The position numbers and the translations under genes were made by a program. The notes below the pieces were generated by a model. That model worked only from the letters and a program-made list of their open reading frames with translations, made no database searches and was not told where the DNA came from. From contig JADGCE010000122.1 of NCBI GenBank assembly GCA_015229095.1, positions 1-8,087 on the forward strand: a stretch of DNA of 8,087 bases. The letters are read 5' to 3'. The DNA comes from Magnetococcales bacterium. GTDB taxonomy: Bacteria > Pseudomonadota > Magnetococcia > Magnetococcales > Magnetaquicoccaceae. Below, one piece after another: positions 1 to 6,904 of this stretch (positions are counted from its first letter, which is position 1; every line of letters starts with the position of its first letter).

Positions 1-48
1 AAAAAGGGTGGAGGGGGTCTGGGGGAGGCGGTTCACCGCCTCCCCCAG
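1..48 (-). terminator. Candidate terminator after mobB
   Basis: On the minus strand the 13-bp GC stem (48 to 19) begins 36 bases beyond the mobB stop codon. It is followed by about 13 bases of C-rich sequence and then at least five T residues at the window edge. The T-run is farther from the stem than in a classic intrinsic terminator, so it may act as a weak terminator or as a 3' stabilising hairpin. Its place at the end of the four-gene operon supports a 3'-end role. That role is inferred. Confidence 0.45.
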
Positions 49-49
49 G
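1..49 (-). repeat. GC-rich dispersed hairpin repeat, copy 1
   Basis: This element has a near-perfect palindrome (positions 19-31 pair with 36-48, 13 bp, four-base loop) and, read on the minus strand, a C-rich tail ending in a T-run at 5-1. Positions 1-34 are an exact inverted copy of 5193-5226, and positions 35-49 match the second copy at 12 of 15 bases. Two structured copies in 8 kb point to a dispersed REP- or MITE-like family rather than chance. It may extend beyond the left edge of the window. No transposase is nearby. Confidence 0.8.
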
Positions 50-84
50 AGTGGCGACAACGATGCGCAAGGCCCATCCCCTTG

Positions 85-597
85 TCATAGACCAAAATAA
101 TCGCGCACAAAGCGGGCAATGCCCAGGCTGTCCTCCAGGGCAAAGCGGGGCAGCGGGGGCAGACACTGGGGATCATCGGTGGCAATCGCCACCACCTGCG
201 TCAACGCTTCGTGCAGACTGGGTTGCTGACTGGCCAGTCGATGCACGACAATTTTGGGATGATGCTCGTTTTTGTAACCCTCCACCAGAATCAGATCATG
301 ACCATGCAGATGGCGCACCTGCTCTTCCAGGGTGGGCTCCGCATGATCGTGGAGATCCTGGATCATGAACCAGCGCTGTTGCGAGGAAAAAAGCACGGTG
401 GCGGCTCCGGCCTGGCGGAAACGGTAGGTATCCTTGCCGGGCAGGTCGGGATCGGCGGGATGGTGGCCATGTTTGATGGCGGCCACCCGCAGACCCTGCT
501 GATGCAGGTGGTGGATGACGGCCACCATCAAGGTGGTCTTGCCGCTGCCACTGGCGGCTGCAAAGCCCAGCAGTGGAATGGAAAAGGGTCTGTTCAT
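85..597 (-). CDS. mobB: MobB, molybdopterin-guanine dinucleotide accessory GTPase
   Basis: The 170-residue product has the usual MobB length. It carries an N-terminal P-loop (residues 11-23, with SGSGKTT), then the family segment around residues 43-60 (KHGHHPADPDLPGKDTYRFR), and a Walker B-like stretch DLILVEGYK near residues 100-108. MobB binds GTP and is thought to help MobA attach GMP to molybdopterin, or to help deliver cofactor to apo-enzymes, in the cytoplasm. Its ATG overlaps the moaD stop codon as ATGA, with GGTGAG about six bases upstream, so translation is probably coupled to moaD. It is the last gene of the operon, followed by a GC-rich hairpin. No mobA, moaE or molybdoenzyme gene is visible in the window. 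The family call is secure; the exact step is less certain because MobB is accessory in characterised bacteria. Confidence 0.93.
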   Translation of the reverse strand: MNRPFSIPLLGFAAASGSGKTTLMVAVIHHLHQQGLRVAAIKHGHHPADPDLPGKDTYRFRQAGAATVLFSSQQRWFMIQDLHDHAEPTLEEQVRHLHGHDLILVEGYKNEHHPKIVVHRLASQQPSLHEALTQVVAIATDDPQCLPPLPRFALEDSLGIARFVRDYFGL

Positions 598-845
598 CCG
601 CCGCTCACCGGGGGAAAAAGAGCGATTTCATCGGCATCCGTCACGGCGCTCTCCGGCTGTGCATAGCTCTGATTGACGGCGACCCGCAGGTGTGGATCGG
701 CGAGCAGGCTGGCGTAGGGTTCTCCCCTGCCGCGCAAAAAGGCCAAAAGATCGGCCACGTTCTGGACCGTTGCGGGCAAGGAGACCCGCTCCTCTGGGGT
801 GCCGATCTTTTCTCGCACCCAGGAAAAATAGACAAGATGGGCCAT
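594..845 (-). CDS. moaD: MoaD, molybdopterin synthase sulfur carrier subunit
   Basis: This 83-residue beta-grasp, ubiquitin-like protein ends in PPVSGG. The terminal Gly-Gly is adenylated and thiocarboxylated by a MoeB-type enzyme, then gives sulfur to precursor Z (cPMP) within the MoaD-MoaE synthase. The N-terminal YFSWVREKIG matches the start of the family. The frame is open back to 971, but the ATG at 845 is preferred: a strong GGGGAGGAG ribosome site lies about ten bases upstream, and the extra residues would be low-complexity sequence unlike MoaD. It begins 61 bp after the RND gene stop and overlaps mobB by four bases, so it probably shares the pump transcript. Its partner moaE is not present here and must be elsewhere. 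It could be a MoaD-like carrier for another pathway, but the adjacent mobB favours molybdopterin. Confidence 0.9.
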   Translation of the reverse strand: MAHLVYFSWVREKIGTPEERVSLPATVQNVADLLAFLRGRGEPYASLLADPHLRVAVNQSYAQPESAVTDADEIALFPPVSGG

Positions 846-906
846 GGATCGCTTTTCTCCTCCCCGACAGAAGGTGGTGGGGTGATCTCCCCCGCAGCCC
901 CCTACA

Positions 907-3900
907 CTACAGGGCAACCGCTCCCGTTGGCAATGGTTGCGCTGTGTCTGCCGATGGCCGTTGCGGAGCACGGCGGGCGAACAGCCAGTACAGCAGTGGC
1001 ATCAACAGCAGGGTCAGGAGGGTGGAAAAGCCCAAGCCCCAGACGATGGCCGTTGCCACGGGGCCCCACAACAGGGAGTAGCCACCCAGACCGACCGCCA
1101 GGGAGAAGAGACCGGCAATGGTGGTGACGGAGGTGATGAGGATGGGGATCAGACGGCGGCGCGCCGCATAGAGAATGGCAGGCAGCGGAGCCCATCCCAG
1201 GGCCCGTCGATCGTTGGCGGCGGCAATCAGGACGATGGAGGAATTGACGGCAATGCCCGACAGGGCCACCACCCCATACAGGGTATACAAGCTGAGCGCC
1301 TGCCCAGAGAGCAGGGTGCCATAGGCCACCCCGGTAAAGGCCATGGGCACCGTCGTCAAAATCAGGATCGGCTGGAAATAACTGTGAAATTGCGCGCCAA
1401 GAATCAGATACATCAACCCCAATCCCAACACAAACAGCAGGCCGATGGCATCCATGGCCTCATAGATATCATCCAGAATGCCGGTAAAATCCAGCTCGAC
1501 GCCCGGATAGCGGCTCTGCAGGGTGCTCCAGGCGGTTTTGAGACGCTCATTGGCGGTGACCACATCCAGACGCTTTTTGTCCAACTCCGCCTCGATGGTA
1601 ATGGCGCGCCGAAAATTAAAATGGTGGAGGGATTCCGGTCCATGGGCCACCTGGGCCGTGAGCAAATCTTTTAAAAATACCACCCCACCGCCAGCAACAG
1701 GCAGGGTGCTCTGCAGGGGATCGTGCCCCTCCTCGGCCAACACACGGACATTGATCTTTTCGCCCTGATGCTGAAAATGGGCGGCCACCTCCCCATCCCC
1801 CAGAAGGCGGATGAGACGGGCGATGGTGGCCGGCGACACATCGGCCCGCAGGAGCGGATCCCCCGCCAGGCGCAGACGCCATTCCGGTCCCCCCTCGGCA
1901 AAATTATCGCTGATATCCGTCACCTCCGGCATCTGTGCCAGGAGCGCTTTCAAATCGGCCACAGCCGCGCGCAGGGCTGAAAAATCATCGCCGCGCACCT
2001 TGACATGGATGGGTTTGGTAACAGGGGGGCCCCCTGACATGGGCATAAAGGTGACGCTTTCCGGACCAGCCACCGTCGCAACCAGGGGGCGCGCCAGGTC
2101 GATCAGTTGCGGCACCGGTCGGTGCGCATCGGGTTCCGGCGTCAGGCTGACCAAAATTTGCCCATAGCGATCGCCGGTCAACATTTGGGTCTCCGTGAAC
2201 ATGAGACCCGCATAGGAGACCAGGGCCTGGCTCTCACCGGGATGCAACAGGTGGCGCAGCTGCGTTTCAATGCGCACGGTGCTCTCCAGGGTGCGGGAGA
2301 GGGTTGTACCGGGGGGCATCTTGACGTTGACATAAAAAAGCGGCATGGGATCCATGGCAAAAAAATCGACCCGTATCCATCCGACAGCGATCATGCCGGC
2401 GGCACAGAGCATGGGCAGGAGGGCAGAGAGCAGCGCCACTTTCGGCCAGCGAAAAATGGCCAGCAGCAGGCGCATGTAGGAGCGGCGCAGGCGTTGCAAA
2501 AAGGTGGTCCGCCACGGATGCAGGCGGCTGGGACGGCCAAAGTCGAGACGCATGGCCACCACATGGGCGGGCAACATCCAAAAGGCCTCCACGAGGCTGA
2601 CGGCCAGTGCCCCGCTGACCACCATGGGGATCACCCGCATAAACTTGCCCAGGATGCCGGGCAGCAGCATCAAGGGCAAAAAGGCGGCCATGGTGGTCAA
2701 CACCGAGGTGATGACGGGGATGGCCACCTCACGCATGGCCAGCACAGAGGCCTCCAGGGCCGTTTTTCCCCGTTGCAGATGGCCATAGATGGTCTCCACC
2801 ACCACCACGGCATCATCCACCAACATGCCCAGGGCGATCACCACCCCCAGCAGCACCATCACGTTGAGGGATCCCCCCAGGCCATAGATGGCGGCAAAGA
2901 TGGCTGCCAGGGAGAAGGGAATGCCCAGGCTGACCAGAAGGGCGATGCGGCTGCCCAAAAAGAGCCAGCAGGTCAACAAAACCAGCAGCAACCCCAGCAT
3001 GGCATTGTTTTCCATGATGCCGATGGCGTGTTGGACCATGAAGGTGCTGTCATTGGCCAACCAGAGGGTTACACCCGTCTGGGCGCTCTGTTGCCGGGCC
3101 TGCTCAACATAGGCGCGCACCTGGCGTGTCAGGGCCAGGGCATTGCTGTTGGGCCGTTTGGTGATGGCGAGCAATACCGCCGGCTTTCCCTGAAAGCGTA
3201 CCGCCTGATGGGCCTTTTCCCGACCGCGACCCACGTTGGCCACGGCCCCCAGCGGCTGCTCCCCCTGGCCACCCAGCACGGGCCAGCGGGCCACTTCCGT
3301 CAAGTCCGCCGTGCTGCCCTGAAGGCGCACCAGCAGATTGTTGGGCCCCTGTTGCAGGGTGCCGGCAGAGACATCGCGAAAATGGGCCGTCAGGGTATCG
3401 GCCAACGCCATGGGGGTCAGGGCAAAGGAGGCCAGCAGGGGGGGCGAAAAGGAGACCTGCACTTCCGGATCCCGCAGCCCGGTCGGGGTCACCTGATCGA
3501 CACCCGAAATCCGTTCCAGGCTCTTTTTGACGTGCCGGGCCTGCAGGCGCAAATTTTCGTCCTCCTCCTGACCCTGCACCACCACCATGACGGTGGGAAA
3601 GCCGTTGGAGCTGGTGATCTCCAGAATGACGGACTCCTCCGCCTCCTCCGGCAGTTCCCGCCGTTTGTTCTGGATCTCGCGGCGCAGATCGTTGACCCGT
3701 TTGTCAAAGAGCCGCTCATCCATCTCGTCGAAGCGTACCAAAATTTCGGAGGTGCTCTCCCGGCTGCTGGAGAGGACAAAATGGATGTTGGCCACCTTTT
3801 GCAGGGCCTCTTCCAGGGGATCGGTAATCTGTTTTTCCACCTCTTCGGCGGAGGTTCCGGGGGCAAGGGTGAGAATGCTGATCCAGTTAAAATTCATGTC

Positions 3901-4008
3901 CGGATCCTGTTGGCGGGGCAGCATGCCATAGCACAACATGCCAATGACCAGGATCAGAAAAAAGGATACATTCGCAAAAACATGATTTTTATAGAGAAGA
4001 GATAACAT
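907..4008 (-). CDS. RND-family (AcrB/AcrD/AcrF-type) inner-membrane efflux pump
   Basis: This 1033-residue protein has the normal RND size and layout. It has a first membrane helix near residues 12-30, a periplasmic loop to about 330, helices at about 334-480, a helix near 523-545, a second periplasmic loop to about 852, and helices at about 853-1010. The fourth helix carries the proton-relay Asp pair (GMLVDDAVVVVE, D398 and D399). The helix equivalent to AcrB TM10 reads SGIAVNSSIVLI, so Asn922 sits where AcrB has its essential Lys940. Such pumps use proton flow to export drugs, lipids or other compounds through a trimer joined to a periplasmic adaptor and an outer-membrane channel. The adaptor gene ends 20 bp upstream; no channel gene is visible. 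The start ATG gives the typical MLSLLYKNH beginning, although its ribosome site is weak. The substrate cannot be told. Confidence 0.93.
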   Translation of the reverse strand: MLSLLYKNHVFANVSFFLILVIGMLCYGMLPRQQDPDMNFNWISILTLAPGTSAEEVEKQITDPLEEALQKVANIHFVLSSSRESTSEILVRFDEMDERLFDKRVNDLRREIQNKRRELPEEAEESVILEITSSNGFPTVMVVVQGQEEDENLRLQARHVKKSLERISGVDQVTPTGLRDPEVQVSFSPPLLASFALTPMALADTLTAHFRDVSAGTLQQGPNNLLVRLQGSTADLTEVARWPVLGGQGEQPLGAVANVGRGREKAHQAVRFQGKPAVLLAITKRPNSNALALTRQVRAYVEQARQQSAQTGVTLWLANDSTFMVQHAIGIMENNAMLGLLLVLLTCWLFLGSRIALLVSLGIPFSLAAIFAAIYGLGGSLNVMVLLGVVIALGMLVDDAVVVVETIYGHLQRGKTALEASVLAMREVAIPVITSVLTTMAAFLPLMLLPGILGKFMRVIPMVVSGALAVSLVEAFWMLPAHVVAMRLDFGRPSRLHPWRTTFLQRLRRSYMRLLLAIFRWPKVALLSALLPMLCAAGMIAVGWIRVDFFAMDPMPLFYVNVKMPPGTTLSRTLESTVRIETQLRHLLHPGESQALVSYAGLMFTETQMLTGDRYGQILVSLTPEPDAHRPVPQLIDLARPLVATVAGPESVTFMPMSGGPPVTKPIHVKVRGDDFSALRAAVADLKALLAQMPEVTDISDNFAEGGPEWRLRLAGDPLLRADVSPATIARLIRLLGDGEVAAHFQHQGEKINVRVLAEEGHDPLQSTLPVAGGGVVFLKDLLTAQVAHGPESLHHFNFRRAITIEAELDKKRLDVVTANERLKTAWSTLQSRYPGVELDFTGILDDIYEAMDAIGLLFVLGLGLMYLILGAQFHSYFQPILILTTVPMAFTGVAYGTLLSGQALSLYTLYGVVALSGIAVNSSIVLIAAANDRRALGWAPLPAILYAARRRLIPILITSVTTIAGLFSLAVGLGGYSLLWGPVATAIVWGLGFSTLLTLLLMPLLYWLFARRAPQRPSADTAQPLPTGAVAL

Positions 4009-4028
4009 GATCGATGCGCAATCCCGGT

Positions 4029-5060
4029 TCAGCGGGCCTCTTCCACCTGGATGGAGTCACCGTCATTGAGCTGTTGCCGCCCGGCCAGGATCAGATGGCC
4101 TGTCGTGATCCCCTCCACAGAAATCGCCTCTCCCTCCACGGCCTGGGGGAGCGGATGAAAGCGGGCCTTGTCCGCTTCGGCAAAAAAGAGGCCCAACTGG
4201 CCGCCGCGTCTGCTCAACAACCAGGTAGGCAGGTGGGGATGCGGCGCCTTCCAGAGCAGACGACCGGCGGCACCGGGCAACGGCCTTTCCGGCCCCACCA
4301 GGGTGAGGCGCAGCTCCCGGGTACGGGTTTGGGCATTCTGCACGGGGAGAAGGGTGCGCCATCGCACCGGATAGCGTTGATTGCCCGTCAAAAAATGGCC
4401 TTCCCAGGCGGCATCAAACGCGCTGGCCTGCTCGGCACGGATCTGGGCAGAGAGCTCCAACTGCTCCTGGTCGGTCAGACGCAACAACGGCACGCCGGCT
4501 GTGGCATAGGCACCCAGCTGGCCCTGCCGCTCGCTGATGACCCCGGCGAAGGGCGCCCGGAGAAGCACCCGTTCCAGGCGATCCTGGGCGGCTTGCAACA
4601 GGGCCTGCTGTTGCTTGATCTGGGCGGCCAGCAGACGCACTTCGGTGGCCCGCTGGTCCCATTGTTCCGCCGGCGCCTGGCCTTTTTTGTGCAGTTGGGC
4701 CGTGCGCTCCTGCTGCCGCTGGGCCAGTTGATGGCGGAGCTGGGACTCTTCCAGGGCCACCTGGGCCTGTTGCCATTGGTTTTGGTAGAGCCAGGGGTCC
4801 AGGCGCAGCAGGGGCTCCCCTTTTTGCACCCGCTGCCCCACCTGCACGGAAATTTCCTGGATGATGCCGGAGAGTTCCAGGCTCAACGGGCTGTCGTTGA
4901 GGCTGAGCAGGGTGGCTGGCGCCTCCTGTTGGGGATGGAACAGCAGGCTCTCCAGGGGTTGCACGGTGACCACGGCAACATCCGCCGCGTGCAGGGGAAG
5001 AGCCACGGTCAACAGGCAAACGAACAGGTGCAGGATGGACAGGCGTCTCGTCGAGGTCAT
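4029..5060 (-). CDS. RND efflux periplasmic adaptor (MFP/HlyD type)
   Basis: The 343-residue product begins with a Sec signal peptide (positive start MTSTRR, hydrophobic core at 11-22, likely cleavage after LHA near residue 25). No lipobox cysteine is seen. Two lipoyl-like half-motifs at about 63-90 (SGIIQEISVQVGQRVQKGEP) and 168-196 (RAPFAGVISERQGQLGAY) flank a Gln/Glu-rich coiled-coil hairpin at about 92-165, followed by beta-barrel and membrane-proximal regions. Such adaptors link the inner-membrane pump to a TolC-like channel in the periplasm. The RND gene starts 20 bp downstream, so this is its partner. An in-frame stop lies three codons upstream of the ATG, which makes this the only likely start. 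Its ribosome site is weak, and no convincing sigma-70 promoter is seen in 5061-5180. Confidence 0.92.
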   Translation of the reverse strand: MTSTRRLSILHLFVCLLTVALPLHAADVAVVTVQPLESLLFHPQQEAPATLLSLNDSPLSLELSGIIQEISVQVGQRVQKGEPLLRLDPWLYQNQWQQAQVALEESQLRHQLAQRQQERTAQLHKKGQAPAEQWDQRATEVRLLAAQIKQQQALLQAAQDRLERVLLRAPFAGVISERQGQLGAYATAGVPLLRLTDQEQLELSAQIRAEQASAFDAAWEGHFLTGNQRYPVRWRTLLPVQNAQTRTRELRLTLVGPERPLPGAAGRLLWKAPHPHLPTWLLSRRGGQLGLFFAEADKARFHPLPQAVEGEAISVEGITTGHLILAGRQQLNDGDSIQVEEAR

Positions 5061-5177
5061 GGTGCGCGCTCACTGGATGGGAGAGGGGGCAGGCTACCAG
5101 AATTGCCGCCAACATTCCAACAGAAATCGCGGCCCCACCATGCAACGCCCCGGCGCATCTCCCCCGTTGCGGCCATT

Positions 5178-5229
5178 CCCGGGGAAGGCGGAGAACCGCC
5201 TCCCCCAGACCCCCTCCACCCTTTTTTTT
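5178..5229 (+). repeat. GC-rich dispersed hairpin repeat, copy 2
   Basis: This is the second copy of the repeat at the window start, in the opposite orientation; 5193-5226 is an exact inverted copy of 1-34. The stem pairs 5181-5191 with 5196-5205 around a short loop, with one bulged base. It is followed by a C-rich tail and eight T residues (5222-5229) on the plus strand. It lies between the EAL gene stop and the MFP start. No plus-strand gene lies upstream of it, so a plain terminator role is not obvious here. The two copies bracket the MFP-RND-moaD-mobB block, each with its T-tail pointing outward. Confidence 0.8.
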
Positions 5230-5249
5230 CAATCGTTTTTTACGATTGA
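5229..5249. other. AT-rich hairpin with homopolymer loop
   Basis: TCAATCGT (5229-5236) pairs with ACGATTGA (5242-5249), an 8-bp perfect stem around a loop of five T residues. It abuts the T-run of repeat copy 2. On the minus strand, the direction of the EAL transcript, the stem is followed by A residues and not T residues, so it does not look like an intrinsic terminator. It may be the outer end of the dispersed repeat. Confidence 0.55.
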
Positions 5250-5295
5250 GGGGAAAAGAGAATGCGCAGGGCTCAACCTCCTCCCACGGCGTCCA

Positions 5296-6591
5296 TCATG
5301 CGGATCCCGTGATAATGTTCGCGTTGCCACTCCATTCCAGGTCGGCGCAAACGACGCGCACCTCTCCATTCGCCCAATGAATCGCCACAGAAAAGGTGAT
5401 ACTCATATGGGCGTTGGGCAGGGAAAGGTAGGGACCGGTGATCTGCACTTCACCCAGACGGGCGACGGCCCGCCGAAAGTAGGAACGACGCGACCAGTCC
5501 GCGCCTGAAAAACCAGCGATATGGTCATATTTTTTCTCAGAAGAGGCGACAGAGCCCTGGAGAACCCGGTTGGGCCCCAACTGACGACCATTGCCATCCA
5601 GCACAAAGCAACACACAAACCCTTTTTTCTGCAGCAACTGGTCGCAGCCAAGAAACAGAGAGGCGTCGTCCGTGGCATCCCGCACAGCCTGATAAAACAG
5701 ATCCAAATAGTGCGTGGATTCCCTCAATTGACGATCGGCATCCTGGCTGGATTTTTCTCTGAGTTCATGATTCAAAAGCTGTACACGCTCCCCGCCCGCA
5801 TCACGCCAGGATTGCATGGCGCTCTGCGGGCGACAAAAATAGTAGCCCTGCACCAGATCCACATCAGAATCCATGCTGATGACCGCTTCTTCATGGGTTT
5901 CAACACCCTCGATCAACACCAGACATCCCGCCTCGTGGATGAGGGAGACCAGACTGGGCAAAACCCGGCGCGCACGGATATTGTTCACGGAGTTGGCTAT
6001 AATGCTTCTGTCGAGTTTGACAATATCGGGCTGCAATCGCCAAATACGATCAAAATTGGACTGACCGGCACCAAAATCATCCACGGCGGTCAAGTATCCC
6101 TGTTCCCGATAATGCGCCATCGCTGCCGTCAACAGCCCCTCGTCATGGATCTCTTTTTCCAATATTTCGATGACAACACGCCGGGGGGCCAGCCCGGCCC
6201 GTTGCAGCAAACGGGTCGTCAAATAGATGCCTTGCGACTGTCCATTCAAAACAACGCGGGGATTCAGGTTTAAAAAGAGCCAAGCCATCTCCGGGGCGAG
6301 TGCCTGAAAATTGTGCACATGCAACAGTCGACACAGGCGGTCGATCAGAATGACCTCCTCTTCATCCGAGGCTTGGGAAAACAGCTGTTGCGGGCTGACG
6401 CTCTGCCCATCACTCTGCCGAGATGTGCGGATCAATCCTTCAAATCCCACGGGGTGCGGATGTGACAGGCAAAAAATCGGCTGAAAGGCACTTTGCAGGT
6501 GATACTCTCCCAACCGGCCCATCGACCACGGGCCGGACACAGAGAGATGATTTTTACACAGCATCTCGATAATACTGTTATGTTTTGACAT
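5296..6591 (-). CDS. EAL-domain c-di-GMP phosphodiesterase with C-terminal Cache/PDC-like domain
   Basis: The 431-residue protein has an EAL domain at about 30-262. The expected catalytic residues are visible: E51 in FEGLIR (the signature is EGL, not EAL), N108 in NLNP, E142 in VIEILE, D171 and D172 in DDFGAG, K192 in VKLD, E228 and E231 in EGVET, and Q248 in QGYYFCRP. It should therefore hydrolyse c-di-GMP to pGpG, though the Ala-to-Gly change could affect rate. After a charged linker (about 270-292), residues 293-420 resemble a Cache/PDC sensor fold: WSRRSYF at 366-372, ITGPYLS at 384-390, TFSVAI at 399-404 and VVCADLEW at 413-420. No membrane segment or signal peptide is seen, so both domains should be cytoplasmic. 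There is no GGDEF domain. The ATG follows an AAGGGA ribosome site by about eight bases. The gene is divergent from a cyclic-nucleotide-fold gene. The Cache call is by motif resemblance only. Confidence 0.88.
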   Translation of the reverse strand: MSKHNSIIEMLCKNHLSVSGPWSMGRLGEYHLQSAFQPIFCLSHPHPVGFEGLIRTSRQSDGQSVSPQQLFSQASDEEEVILIDRLCRLLHVHNFQALAPEMAWLFLNLNPRVVLNGQSQGIYLTTRLLQRAGLAPRRVVIEILEKEIHDEGLLTAAMAHYREQGYLTAVDDFGAGQSNFDRIWRLQPDIVKLDRSIIANSVNNIRARRVLPSLVSLIHEAGCLVLIEGVETHEEAVISMDSDVDLVQGYYFCRPQSAMQSWRDAGGERVQLLNHELREKSSQDADRQLRESTHYLDLFYQAVRDATDDASLFLGCDQLLQKKGFVCCFVLDGNGRQLGPNRVLQGSVASSEKKYDHIAGFSGADWSRRSYFRRAVARLGEVQITGPYLSLPNAHMSITFSVAIHWANGEVRVVCADLEWSGNANIITGSA

Positions 6592-6627
6592 GACGACCGT
6601 CCCTTACACCATAATCTGCATCGTTCT

Positions 6628-6656
6628 GTGATACCTGGAAACCGCACGGATTTCAA
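6628..6656 (-). promoter_or_regulatory. Candidate sigma-70 promoter for the EAL gene
   Basis: On the minus strand, TTGAAA (6656-6651, five of six consensus bases) and TATCAC (6633-6628, four of six) are separated by exactly 17 bases. The predicted transcription start near 6621 would leave a leader of about 30 bases that contains the AAGGGA ribosome site. Position and spacing are good, but the call rests on pattern only. Confidence 0.5.
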
Positions 6657-6670
6657 GATTCGAGCCAAAG

Positions 6671-6751
6671 AAAATAGAGACGCAAATCCCGCATCTTCCT
6701 TCCTGCCACGCCGACGAGATGCTCAAAAAATAGGCAACTGCTCTCTATTTT
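6671..6751. repeat. 10-bp inverted repeat in the divergent intergenic region
   Basis: AAAATAGAGA at 6671-6680 recurs as its exact reverse complement TCTCTATTTT at 6742-6751, with centres 71 bp apart. Both lie in the 310-bp gene-free region (6592-6901) between the divergent EAL and cNMP-fold genes, upstream of the candidate EAL promoter. Two arms this far apart could be paired operator half-sites, but AT-rich sequence makes chance matches more likely. Apart from the candidate promoters, I see nothing else in this region. Confidence 0.35.
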
Positions 6752-6790
6752 ACACCGCACCTGCTCAATAACTGGACACGCCTGTCGCGC

Positions 6791-6840
6791 TTATTTATTA
6801 ACCTATTGATTTTTTAAAATATTTTTTTGGTATCATTATT
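6791..6840 (+). promoter_or_regulatory. AT-rich tract, possible promoter region for the cNMP-fold gene
   Basis: This stretch is strongly AT-rich in a GC-rich neighbourhood and lies 60-110 bases upstream of the likely GTG start. TTGATT (6806-6811) and TATCAT (6831-6836) are the best hexamers, but their 19-base spacing is long. The AT bias itself suggests an UP-element or a nucleoid-protein site. I cannot fix a transcription start. Confidence 0.3.
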
Positions 6841-6890
6841 GCTGAACACGGGTATAGCCGGTCTTTTGACAGCCCATACCTTCCAACCAT

Positions 6891-6904
6891 GGAGTTTTGA
6901 AGTG
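6891..6904 (+). promoter_or_regulatory. Ribosome binding site that decides the GTG start
   Basis: GGAG at 6891-6894 lies seven bases before GTG at 6902-6904. It selects this start over the TTG at 6827, which has no ribosome site, and the ATG at 6917. A three-codon reading frame (ATG at 6889, Glu, Phe, TGA at 6898) overlaps the ribosome site; whether it is translated is unknown. Confidence 0.6.

Noticed and set aside
846..971. N-terminal extension of MoaD to 971
   Set aside because: The extra residues are unlike MoaD, and they include the strong ribosome site that serves the ATG at 845.
2107..4005. 632-codon open frame on the plus strand, antisense to the RND gene
   Set aside because: It is antisense to a complete, well-recognised RND gene. 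Its product is rich in His, Gln and Gly with no domain pattern, as expected of a shadow frame in GC-rich DNA.
4014..5249. 411-codon open frame on the plus strand, antisense to the adaptor gene
   Set aside because: The minus-strand adaptor has a signal peptide and the two lipoyl-like halves. The plus-strand product is low-complexity and runs through the hairpin repeat.
5521..6273. 250-codon open frame on the plus strand within the EAL gene
   Set aside because: It lies opposite the conserved EAL motifs and shows no recognisable domain.
6866..6894. Perfect TTGACA at 6866-6871 as a -35 element
   Set aside because: A -10 element 17 bases downstream would fall at 6889-6894 (ATGGAG), which does not resemble TATAAT and overlaps the ribosome site of the cNMP-fold gene.
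6827..6901. Upstream TTG start giving a 168-residue cNMP-fold protein
   Set aside because: There is no ribosome site before the TTG, the extra residues do not extend the domain, and the GTG at 6902 has GGAG at good spacing.
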